64,000 nt of DNA from positions 61,850-125,849 of the forward strand of contig CAZTWL010000008.1 in NCBI GenBank assembly GCA_964617825.1, in the 5' to 3' direction. The stretch's first letter is position 1. The number at the start of each line of letters is the position of its first letter. Both the position numbers and the translations under genes were made by a program. Below, one piece after another: positions 34,771 through 42,150 of this stretch. The stretch is from VSJD01 sp964617825 (GTDB lineage Bacteria; Verrucomicrobiota; Kiritimatiellia; JAAZAB01). A model generated the notes under the pieces. The model was not told where the DNA came from. It saw only the letters and a list, made by a program, of their open reading frames with translations, and searched no databases.

Positions 34771-36429
34771 TTAATACATGCCATCCATACCGCCCATGCC
34801 GCCGCCCATGCCGCCCTGAGGACCGCCGGCCGGCATCGGTTTTTCCTTTTCAGGAATTTCGGTCACCATGCACTCGGTGGTCAGCAGCAACCCGGCGATA
34901 CTCGCCGAATTCTGGATTGCAAACCGTGTCACCTTGGTCGGGTCAATGACGCCGTCCTTGATCAGGTCGGTGTATTCCGCCGTGGCCACGTCGTAACCCA
35001 TGCTGCCCTTGCTCTTCTTGACCTCGGCAACGACGATCGAAGCGTCGATGCCCGCATTGGTCACGAGCTGGCGAAGCGGAGCTTCCAGCGCGCGATTGAT
35101 GATCTGAACGCCGATGGCTTCATCGCCCTTGGCTTCAAATTTATCCAAGACGGCCTGGCAACGCAACAGCGCCACGCCGCCACCCGCCACAACGCCTTCT
35201 TCCACCGCCGCGCGAGTCGCATGCAGAGCATCCTCTACACGCGCTTTCTTTTCCTTCATTTCCGTTTCGGTGGCCGCACCGACGTTGATCACGGCGACAC
35301 CGCCGGCCAACTTCGCCAAACGTTCCTGCAGTTTTTCGCGATCGTAGTCCGAGGTGGTTTCCTCGATCTCATTGCGAATCTGCGCAACGCGGCCCTGAAT
35401 GGCCGAGGTCTTGCCGGCGCCTTCGATGATCGTGGTGTTTTCCTTGTCCACGGTCACGCGTTTCGCGCGTCCCAGATCATCGATCTTCACGTTTTCGAGC
35501 TTAATGCCCAGGTCTTCCGTAATGCAACGGCCGCCAGTCAGAATGGCGATATCTTCCAGCATGGCTTTACGCCGATCGCCGAAGCCCGGCGCTTTCACGG
35601 CGCAGGCCTGCAAGGTGCCGCGCAGACGGTTGACCACAAGGGTCGCCAGCGCTTCGCCTTCGACTTCTTCGGCGATAATCAGCAACGGCTTGCCCGCTTT
35701 GGCCACGTTCTGCAGCAACGGCAGGAGGTCCTGAAGACTGGAGATCTTCTTTTCATAGATCAGGATATAAGCATCCTCCAGCATGGCTTCCATGGTTTCC
35801 GCGTTGGTGACAAAGTAAGGCGAAAGATAGCCCTTGTCGAACTGCATGCCTTCAACGACATCCAGCGTCGTTTCAATGGTCTTGGCTTCTTCGACCGTGA
35901 CCGTGCCATCCTTGCCGACCTTGTCCATGGCATTGGCGATGATTTCGCCAATTTGCTTGTCGCCATTGGCCGAAATGGTCGCCACCTGGCAGATTTCGGT
36001 GTGTTCCTTGACCTTTTTGCTCTGCTTGGCCAAAGCATCGGTAACGGCCTGGACAGCCTTGTCGATACCGCGCTTCAGGGCCATGGGATCGGAGCCGGCG
36101 GTCACATTTTTCAGACCTTCGCGATAAATGGCTTCGCTCAAGAGCGTCGCCGTGGTCGTGCCGTCGCCCGCCACATCGCTGGTCTTGCTGGCCACTTCAC
36201 GCACCATTTGAGCGCCCATATTTTCGAATGGGCACGGCAGTTCGATTTCCTTGGCCACCGTGACACCGTCCTTGGTGATCGTGGGCGAACCGAACTTTTT
36301 ATCCAGAATGACGTTGCGGCCGCAGGGTCCCAAGGTCACTTTGACGGCGCGGCTGAGTTTTTCAACACCACGCAAAATCGCCTGACGCGCCTCCGCATCG
36401 TACTTCAACTGCTTGCCTCTGTCTGCCAT
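34771..36429 (-). CDS. groEL: Chaperonin GroEL
   Basis: The 60-kDa chaperonin subunit; a 14-mer folds proteins in its cavity with the GroES lid and ATP. The 552-residue sequence has the N-terminal KVTLGPCGRNVILDKKFGSPTITKDGVTVAKEI, the ATP-site GDGTTTATLL and the hinge and apical segments. AAVEEGVVAGGGVALLR is the family signature. The C-terminus ends in Gly-Gly-Met repeats (GGMGGGMGGMDGMY), the flexible tail that lines the cavity. It is 50 bp downstream of groES and is the last gene before the terminator at 34632-34682. Confidence 0.97.
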   Translation of the reverse strand: MADRGKQLKYDAEARQAILRGVEKLSRAVKVTLGPCGRNVILDKKFGSPTITKDGVTVAKEIELPCPFENMGAQMVREVASKTSDVAGDGTTTATLLSEAIYREGLKNVTAGSDPMALKRGIDKAVQAVTDALAKQSKKVKEHTEICQVATISANGDKQIGEIIANAMDKVGKDGTVTVEEAKTIETTLDVVEGMQFDKGYLSPYFVTNAETMEAMLEDAYILIYEKKISSLQDLLPLLQNVAKAGKPLLIIAEEVEGEALATLVVNRLRGTLQACAVKAPGFGDRRKAMLEDIAILTGGRCITEDLGIKLENVKIDDLGRAKRVTVDKENTTIIEGAGKTSAIQGRVAQIRNEIEETTSDYDREKLQERLAKLAGGVAVINVGAATETEMKEKKARVEDALHATRAAVEEGVVAGGGVALLRCQAVLDKFEAKGDEAIGVQIINRALEAPLRQLVTNAGIDASIVVAEVKKSKGSMGYDVATAEYTDLIKDGVIDPTKVTRFAIQNSASIAGLLLTTECMVTEIPEKEKPMPAGGPQGGMGGGMGGMDGMY

Positions 36430-36479
36430 AATACCTGTCTCCTTTTATTATGCAATTTTCCTGAAAACCGGGGTTTACC

Positions 36480-36770
36480 TTACGCTTCGATGATGCCCAG
36501 AATGTCGTCCTCACGAACAATCTGGTATTCCCGGTCATCAAGCTTGACTTCGGTGCCGCCGTATTTCGGCAACAACACCAAATCACCCTTCTTGACGCTC
36601 AGGGGAATCAACTTGCCATTGTCATCCCGTTTTCCGGCGCCAACAGCGATGATTTTGCCCTGCATCGGCTTTTCCTTGGCGCTATCGGGAATGATAATCC
36701 CGCCTTTTTTAACTTCCGAATCCTTTTCCGGCTCGATCAGGACGCGATCACCCAACGGCTGAATTTTCAT
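36480..36770 (-). CDS. groES: Co-chaperonin GroES
   Basis: The 96-residue lid subunit of the GroEL chamber. It has the N-terminal IQPLGDRVLIEPEKDSE, a mobile-loop segment KKGGIIIPDSAKEKP, the VGAGKRDDNGKLIPLSVKKGDLVLLPKYGGTEVKLD core and the C-terminal REDDILGIIEA. The ATG at 36770 has AGGAGGG upstream. The gap to dnaK is only 68 bp, with no terminator and no CIRCE element, which suggests that groES and groEL are transcribed with dnaK. Confidence 0.97.
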   Translation of the reverse strand: MKIQPLGDRVLIEPEKDSEVKKGGIIIPDSAKEKPMQGKIIAVGAGKRDDNGKLIPLSVKKGDLVLLPKYGGTEVKLDDREYQIVREDDILGIIEA

Positions 36771-36838
36771 ATATCCACTACCCTCCTTTATTTGGTTTGT
36801 TACCCGTTTACCCGCAGCACAAAGTGCCCAGGACCGTT

Positions 36839-38794
36839 TTATTTCTTGTTCTTATCCTTATTCTTGTCGTCCACCATCTCGAAATCCGCATCGATTACGT
36901 CATCGGCGCCCTTGGCCGGACCTTCCTCCGGAGCCGCCTGCTGCTGGGACTCGCCGGCCTGTCCGCCTTCGGGCGGCGGCTGCTGGTGAGCGCCTTTGGC
37001 GCGCGCATACAGGTCAGCGGATACCGCCTGCATTTCGGCATTGAGCGCTTCCATGGCCGCGCGCATGGCATCGACGCCCCCATCCTTGATGGCCGCTTTG
37101 AGCTTTTCGATGGAGGCTTCCACGCCGGCCTTTTTAGCCGCATCGATCTTGGCGCCCTGCTCCTTGAGCAGTTTTTCGGTTTCGTAAACAAGCGCGTCGG
37201 CCTTGTTTTTAGTTTCCACCGATTCGCGGCGTTGCTGGTCATCGGCGGCATGCTGCTCGGCATCCTTGACCATTTGCTCGATTTCGCTCTTGTCCAAGCC
37301 GCTCGTGGCGGTGATCGTGATCTTCTGTTCCTTGCCGGTGCCCAGGTCCTTGGCGCCCACGTGCAAAATGCCATTGGCGTCGATATCGAAAGCAACCTCG
37401 ATCTGCGGCATACCCCGCGGCGAAGGCGGAATGCCATCCAGGTGAAAACGGCCGATCGATTTGTTGTCGGCCGCCATCTTGCGCTCGCCCTGGAGCACAT
37501 GAATTTCCACCGAGGATTGATTATCCGCGGCGGTGCTGAAGATTTCGCTCTTGCGCGTGGGAATGGTCGTATTGCGCTCGATCAGCATCGTGGAGACGCC
37601 GCCCAGCGTTTCAATGCCCAAGCTCAAGGGGGTCACATCCAGCAGGAGGACATCGTGAACTTCGCCCTTCAGAACGCCGGCCTGGATCGCCGCGCCGACG
37701 GCAACCACCTCGTCGGGGTTGACGCCTTTGTGCGGATCCTTGCCGAAAAGTTCCTTGACCTGATCCTGAACCTTGGGCATGCGGGTCATGCCGCCCACCA
37801 GAACGACCTCGTCGATCTTGGAGGTATCAAAGCCGGAATCTTTCAAACAGGCGCGCACCGGACCAACCGTACGCTCGATGAACGCATCCACCAGTTGCTC
37901 CAGCTTGGCGCGCGTCAGGGTCACATTCAGGTGCTTCGGCCCGGAGGCATCGGCCGTGATGAAAGGCAGGTTGATATCCGTCTGCTGGGCGGTGGAAAGC
38001 TCGCACTTGGCTTTCTCGGCAGCCTCCTTCAAGCGCTGGAGGGCCATGGCATCCTTCGAGAGATCAATGCCATTGTCCTTTTTGAACTCGGTAACCAGCC
38101 AGGTAATGACCGCCTGGTCAAAATCGTCGCCGCCCAAATGGGTGTCGCCGTTGGTGGCCTTAACCTCGAAGACCCCGTCCCCGATTTCCAGGACGGAGAC
38201 ATCGAAGGTGCCGCCGCCCAAGTCGTACACCGTAATTTTCTCATCTTTTTTCTTATCCAATCCGTAGGCCAGCGAAGCGGCCGTCGGCTCATTGATAATA
38301 CGCAACACCTCAAGCCCGGCGATTTTACCGGCATCCTTGGTGGCCTGGCGCTGGCTGTCGTTGAAATAGGCCGGCGTGGTAATGACCGCCTGGGTAATTT
38401 TCTCGCCCAAATAAGCCTCGGCATCGGCTTTCATCTTCTGCAAAATCATGGACGAGATTTCCGGGGGCGAATAGATTTTATCGCCAATCTTGACATTGGC
38501 ATCGCCGTTCTTGGCGCGCACGACTTCGTAGGGCACCAAAGTAATTTCGCGGCCCACTTCATCAAACTTGCGTCCCATGAAGCGCTTGATGGAATAGACC
38601 GTGTTTTTCGGGTTGGTAACCGCCTGGCGTTTGGCCGCCTGGCCGACCAAGCGCTCGCCGCTCTTGGTAAAAGCCACAACGGAAGGCGTCGTCCGCATGC
38701 CATCCGCATTGGGAATCACCACCGGCTGACCACCTTCCATGATGGCCATGCAAGAGTTGGTCGTTCCTAAATCAATGCCTAATACTTTTGACAT
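36839..38794 (-). CDS. dnaK: Molecular chaperone DnaK (Hsp70)
   Basis: ATP-driven Hsp70 chaperone. The 651-residue protein has the N-terminal VLGIDLGTTNSCMAIMEGG, the conserved VITTPAYFNDSQRQATKDAG (the family usually has VPAYF), YDLGGGTFDVSVLE, and the VLLVDV-like linker VLLLDVTPLSLGIETLGG. The substrate domain follows (IERNTTIPTRKSEIFSTAADNQ). The C-terminal lid ends in an acidic tail, VIDADFEMVDDKNKDK. It leads the run dnaK-groES-groEL. grpE, dnaJ and hrcA are not adjacent, unlike many bacteria. AGGAGA precedes the ATG at 38794. AT-rich palindromes lie upstream. Confidence 0.97.
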   Translation of the reverse strand: MSKVLGIDLGTTNSCMAIMEGGQPVVIPNADGMRTTPSVVAFTKSGERLVGQAAKRQAVTNPKNTVYSIKRFMGRKFDEVGREITLVPYEVVRAKNGDANVKIGDKIYSPPEISSMILQKMKADAEAYLGEKITQAVITTPAYFNDSQRQATKDAGKIAGLEVLRIINEPTAASLAYGLDKKKDEKITVYDLGGGTFDVSVLEIGDGVFEVKATNGDTHLGGDDFDQAVITWLVTEFKKDNGIDLSKDAMALQRLKEAAEKAKCELSTAQQTDINLPFITADASGPKHLNVTLTRAKLEQLVDAFIERTVGPVRACLKDSGFDTSKIDEVVLVGGMTRMPKVQDQVKELFGKDPHKGVNPDEVVAVGAAIQAGVLKGEVHDVLLLDVTPLSLGIETLGGVSTMLIERNTTIPTRKSEIFSTAADNQSSVEIHVLQGERKMAADNKSIGRFHLDGIPPSPRGMPQIEVAFDIDANGILHVGAKDLGTGKEQKITITATSGLDKSEIEQMVKDAEQHAADDQQRRESVETKNKADALVYETEKLLKEQGAKIDAAKKAGVEASIEKLKAAIKDGGVDAMRAAMEALNAEMQAVSADLYARAKGAHQQPPPEGGQAGESQQQAAPEEGPAKGADDVIDADFEMVDDKNKDKNKK

Positions 38795-39258
38795 TGTCTT
38801 TCTCCTGAAAAAAAACTTTATTGATAATCACTCTTAAAATTACACTTAGTTATACAGCAAGGACTATGCCAACATTTTAATGTTCAGCAAAATGTCAGCA
38901 ACATTATGTTGAATATAAGACAATTACTACTAATTAAATCTTTGATCCTTACCTAGTCACTTTTTATCATAGCGCCATTATGACCCATTGTCATAAAATA
39001 GTGAGACATTTTGCGGTATGTTATGACACACTTACCGAACGCCCCAAGCCCGTAAAGCAGATTAGAAGCAGAGCGCACAGGCGACTTCCATTAATGCAAA
39101 AAGGACTGACGCTTCAAGATACCCGCCAGGAACGCGCGTACCACCATAACGCGGCGAAAAATCGCGCTTGCATTCTGGATCGTAATTCAATTAAGTCTTG
39201 GCCTGCAGATCGAACGCCGCTTCTTATAACCCGAACGACTACAGAAAGACAGGCATTT
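38795..39258. other. AT-rich divergent region between dnaK and the fucosidase gene
   Basis: This 464-bp stretch is clearly more AT-rich from 38800 to 39000 than its surroundings. It holds two palindromes (38871-38911) in the presumed dnaK control region. No CIRCE repeat (TTAGCACTC type) is present. The part from about 39000 to 39258 is open in the fucosidase frame but lacks protein-like content. Confidence 0.5.
38871..38911. promoter_or_regulatory. Paired AACATT palindromes upstream of dnaK
   Basis: AACATT-TT-AATGTT (38871-38884) and CAACAT-T-ATGTTG (38899-38911) are two palindromes sharing the AACAT half-site, 14 bases apart. On the minus strand the first fills the spacer of a possible promoter (TTGCTG, 16 bases, CATAGT). 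They may be operators for a heat-shock regulator; none can be named. Confidence 0.4.
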
Positions 39259-40497
39259 ATGATGCCGCATTTTGGCGACGGACGCGACTGGTTCTTTCAA
39301 AAACGGTTCGGCCTATTCGTCCACTGGGGACTTTATGCCATACCGGCCTGGCACGAACAAATCCAGTGGCGCAAGCAAATTCCGCGCCGGGATTACGCCA
39401 AACTGATCCGCGAATTCAACCCGGTCAAATTCAATCCCGACACCTGGCTGGACATGGCCCAGGCGGCCGGAATGGAATATATCGTCCTGACCGCCAAGCA
39501 TCACGACGGCTTCTGCCTGTGGGACACGGCGCAGACGGATTTTAACATCATGCAGACGCCCTACCGCCGGGATATTGTCGGCCTCCTGGCGGAAGCCTGC
39601 CACCGGCGCAGCCTGCCGCTGGGAATATATTACTCCGTAGTGGACTGGCACCATCCATCTTATCCCAACCAGAATCGCAGCCACGAGCTGGCGGGCCCCG
39701 AACCCGGCGACAGGCCGGACCTGGAAGCCTACCTGGATTTTCTGCGCAAGCAGGTGCGCGAGTTGTGCACGAACTACGGCGAGGTGCATGCCTGGTGGTG
39801 GGACATGAATGTCACCGGGCGCCTGGATCCTTCCATCAACGCCATGATTCGCGCGCTTCAGCCCAAGGCCGTGATCAACGGACGCGGTTTCGATGCCGGC
39901 GATTTCAGCACCCCGGAACGCGAAGGTCCGGACGCGGAGGCCAAGCTCGCCTTTGATCGTCCCACCGAGGCCTGCAATGCCCTGGGCACCCAAAGTTGGG
40001 GCTACAAGCTTGAAGAGGATTATTTTGCCGATCGCTACCTGATGCAGGCCATCGACAGTTCCCTGGCAAAGGGCGGCAATTACCTGTTGAACGTCGGACC
40101 TCAGGCCAACGGACTGATTCCGGACGCGCAGGTTCAAATCATGGAACGCCTCGGGCGCTGGTATTGCCGGATCCGGGAAGCTTTCGCCGACACCACGCCT
40201 TGCTCCGCCATGATCGTCAACCGCGGTGTGCTTCTGACCCGCCGGGGCAACGAGCTCTATGTGCATCTGGCCCGGCTGCCGGACCGCACCGCCGTCAACC
40301 TAAAGCCGATCGCGGTGCTGCCGCGCCGCGCCACGCTGCTCAATACGGGCGCCCAGGTGGAAACGGACCTGACAATCTTCACCTACGATTGCCCCAGCGG
40401 GCCCGCGCCCTACCTGCGCCTGCGCAATCTGCCGGTGAACGAGCTGACCGATGTCGTCCCGGTGATAAAACTGGAATTCGACAACCTGCCGTCCTGA
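39259..40497 (+). CDS. Alpha-L-fucosidase, GH29 family
   Basis: Retaining glycosidase that removes alpha-L-fucose from glycans. From the ATG at 39259 (AGACAGG upstream) the product is 412 residues. The TIM-barrel N-terminus has WFFQKRFGLFVHWGLYAIPAW and LTAKHHDGFCLWDT (78-90), hallmarks of GH29. The strand ending HAWWWDMN (178-184) carries the probable nucleophile Asp182. A LNVGPQANGLIPDAQ segment follows, then a C-terminal beta-sandwich. No signal peptide is visible, so it probably works in the cytoplasm on imported oligosaccharides. It is followed by an IclR regulator and two oxidoreductases, forming a likely sugar-use locus. Confidence 0.88.
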   Translation: MMPHFGDGRDWFFQKRFGLFVHWGLYAIPAWHEQIQWRKQIPRRDYAKLIREFNPVKFNPDTWLDMAQAAGMEYIVLTAKHHDGFCLWDTAQTDFNIMQTPYRRDIVGLLAEACHRRSLPLGIYYSVVDWHHPSYPNQNRSHELAGPEPGDRPDLEAYLDFLRKQVRELCTNYGEVHAWWWDMNVTGRLDPSINAMIRALQPKAVINGRGFDAGDFSTPEREGPDAEAKLAFDRPTEACNALGTQSWGYKLEEDYFADRYLMQAIDSSLAKGGNYLLNVGPQANGLIPDAQVQIMERLGRWYCRIREAFADTTPCSAMIVNRGVLLTRRGNELYVHLARLPDRTAVNLKPIAVLPRRATLLNTGAQVETDLTIFTYDCPSGPAPYLRLRNLPVNELTDVVPVIKLEFDNLPS

Positions 40498-40507
40498 AAC
40501 ATGTTTC
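40496..40507. promoter_or_regulatory. 12-bp palindrome, candidate IclR operator
   Basis: GAAACATGTTTC (40496-40507) is a perfect palindrome overlapping the fucosidase stop codon. IclR-family operators are often short palindromes with GAAA and TTTC halves, and the IclR gene starts 100 bases later. Confidence 0.4.
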
Positions 40508-40528
40508 GGACATATCCCGTCCGATTTT
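40506..40528 (+). terminator. Short terminator-like hairpin after the fucosidase
   Basis: TCGGAC (40506-40511) pairs with GTCCGA (40519-40524) around a 7-base loop, followed by TTTT. The stem is short, so termination may be partial. Confidence 0.4.
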
Positions 40529-40542
40529 CAAGCCTCTTAATT

Positions 40543-40571
40543 TTCACTATTGATTTTTATTTTCATATATG
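40543..40571 (+). promoter_or_regulatory. Candidate iclR promoter
   Basis: TTCACT (40543-40548), 17-base spacer, TATATG (40566-40571), four of six matches each, in an AT-rich stretch 37 bases before the ATG. Confidence 0.4.
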
Positions 40572-40607
40572 ATTGATTAGCGCCAAACGCGCGCGGAATA
40601 TTTCGTC

Positions 40608-41390
40608 ATGAAAAAAAGAGCCCCGGAAAAGGCGCTGTCAAAAAACAAGTATCTTGTCCCGGCCTTATACCGCGGCCTGAAGATCATCGAGTTGCTCGCC
40701 CGCAACCCACAGGGACTGACAATCGCCGGCATGCAAATGCTGGGGCTGCCAGGCGCCAGCGTTTACCGTATGCTGATGACTCTGCTTGAGCTGGATTATG
40801 TGACGCGCGATAAAGGCGACGTTTACCGCCTAAGCCGCAAAATCCTCTCCCTCGGCTACAAGACCATCGACGAATCGGGGCTGATTGAAAAAGCGCGGCC
40901 GATCATGCGCCAGCTGCGGGACCTTTGCGGGGAATCGGTGCTGCTCGCCGTGTTGTACGGACAAGAAGGCGTCGTCATCGACGAAGTCGCTTCTAACCTG
41001 GCGGTCAAGGTTACGGTCCAGATCGGGCACCACTTTCCGCTGCATACCGCCGCACCCGGCAAGGCGATTCTTGCTTTTTTGCCGGATAACGAACGGAAAA
41101 GCATCGTCAATTCCATCGTTTACACGGCTTTCACCCAACAAACGCTTAAGAATCCAGACGAGCTCCATGCGGAGCTCGCAGCGATCCGTCGCCAGGGATT
41201 CGCTTTTGACCGCGGTGAGGAAATCGAGGATATCCGCTGCATCAGCGCCACGGTGTTCAACCACCGCCACTACCCGATTGCGGCAATTTCGTGCGGCGGC
41301 CCGGCTTCCCGTCTCCCGAAAAGCATAATGCGCAAATACGCTCCATCGGTCAAAGATTACGCGGCACAGATATCGGCAAAATTCAATTAA
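40608..41390 (+). CDS. IclR-family transcriptional regulator
   Basis: A 260-residue dimeric DNA-binding regulator. The N-terminal winged helix-turn-helix spans about 18-75 (LYRGLKIIELLARNPQGLTIAGMQMLGLPGASVYRMLMTL, then LDYVTRDKGDVYRLS). The effector-binding domain follows, with the conserved pocket segments VGHHFPLHTAAPGKAILAF-like sequence (IGHHFPLHTAAPGKAILAFL here) and GFAFDRGEEIEDIRCISATVF. It lies between the fucosidase and an SDR/FAD oxidoreductase pair, so it probably controls this locus in response to a sugar-derived acid. A palindrome suitable as its operator is at 40496-40507. Confidence 0.9.
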   Translation: MKKRAPEKALSKNKYLVPALYRGLKIIELLARNPQGLTIAGMQMLGLPGASVYRMLMTLLELDYVTRDKGDVYRLSRKILSLGYKTIDESGLIEKARPIMRQLRDLCGESVLLAVLYGQEGVVIDEVASNLAVKVTVQIGHHFPLHTAAPGKAILAFLPDNERKSIVNSIVYTAFTQQTLKNPDELHAELAAIRRQGFAFDRGEEIEDIRCISATVFNHRHYPIAAISCGGPASRLPKSIMRKYAPSVKDYAAQISAKFN

Positions 41391-41411
41391 AATTCAAGAA
41401 GGGCGGCAAGC

Positions 41412-42131
41412 ATGAACCTGAAAAGAGCAAAAGCACTGGTTACCGGCGGTTCCGACGGCTACGGACGAGGCATCGCCGAAACATTGAAAAATGCAGGCGC
41501 CCAAGTCTGGATAACCGGACGCCACGGGGAAAAACTGGATGCTGCCTCCAAAAGTCTCGGGGTCCAGGCCATTCAAGCCGACGTCGCTTCCGGCGCGGAT
41601 TGGGATCGCGTCATTGCGGAAACAGGCGAGCTTGACATACTAGTCAACAACGCCGGCTCCGGCGGGAAAATCGCGCCCGTCAAGGACCAGGACGATGCCG
41701 ACATTCTCGGCACGATCGGCGTCAATCTTACCGGGGCCATCCTGGGATGCAGGCGGGTTGCCAAAACCATGGCTGCCCGCCGGAACGGCACGATCATCAA
41801 CATTTCAAGCGTCTGCGCGCTTTACGCCTGGCCTAGCTGGAGCGTATACACCGCCGCCAAGGCGGGTCTTGCCAAGTTCAGCCATGGCCTTTATACCGAG
41901 CTGCGTCCTTACGGCGTGCGGGTTACATGCCTGACTCCATCCTGGGGACAGACGGCATTTACCACCGCCGCCAATATTTCCGGCGCGGCGGACGACGTAA
42001 AACTGAGGAAGCAATGTATTGCTCCGGAAGATCTTGGAAAACTCGTAAAAGATATTATCGAAATGCCCGATCACCTGGCAATCCCCGATGTCACCATTCA
42101 ACCGATGATCCAGGATATATCGCCCATGTAA
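41412..42131 (+). CDS. Short-chain dehydrogenase/reductase
   Basis: A 239-residue classical SDR. The cofactor motif TGGSDGYG is at 11-18, the NNAG motif at 79-82, and the catalytic set is Ser133 (INISSV), Tyr146 and Lys150 (YTAAK). It probably oxidises or reduces a hydroxyl on a sugar or sugar acid. The ribosome site AAGGGCGG precedes the ATG, and the next gene starts 20 bp after its stop with AGGAGG, so the two are one operon with the IclR gene upstream. The basic residue near 37 in TGRHGEK suggests NADP could be used. Confidence 0.88.
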   Translation: MNLKRAKALVTGGSDGYGRGIAETLKNAGAQVWITGRHGEKLDAASKSLGVQAIQADVASGADWDRVIAETGELDILVNNAGSGGKIAPVKDQDDADILGTIGVNLTGAILGCRRVAKTMAARRNGTIINISSVCALYAWPSWSVYTAAKAGLAKFSHGLYTELRPYGVRVTCLTPSWGQTAFTTAANISGAADDVKLRKQCIAPEDLGKLVKDIIEMPDHLAIPDVTIQPMIQDISPM

Positions 42132-42150
42132 CAACACGCAGGAGGTTGCT

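Noticed and set aside
34597..36762. 721-residue open frame opposite groEL and groES
   Set aside because: Antisense shadow of strongly codon-biased chaperone genes. The composition is His/Arg/Gly-rich without motifs.
36797..38770. 657-residue open frame opposite dnaK
   Set aside because: Same reason: it mirrors dnaK and has no family features.
38795..38980. CIRCE element for HrcA upstream of dnaK
   Set aside because: No TTAGCACTC/GAGTGCTAA pair or close variant is present.
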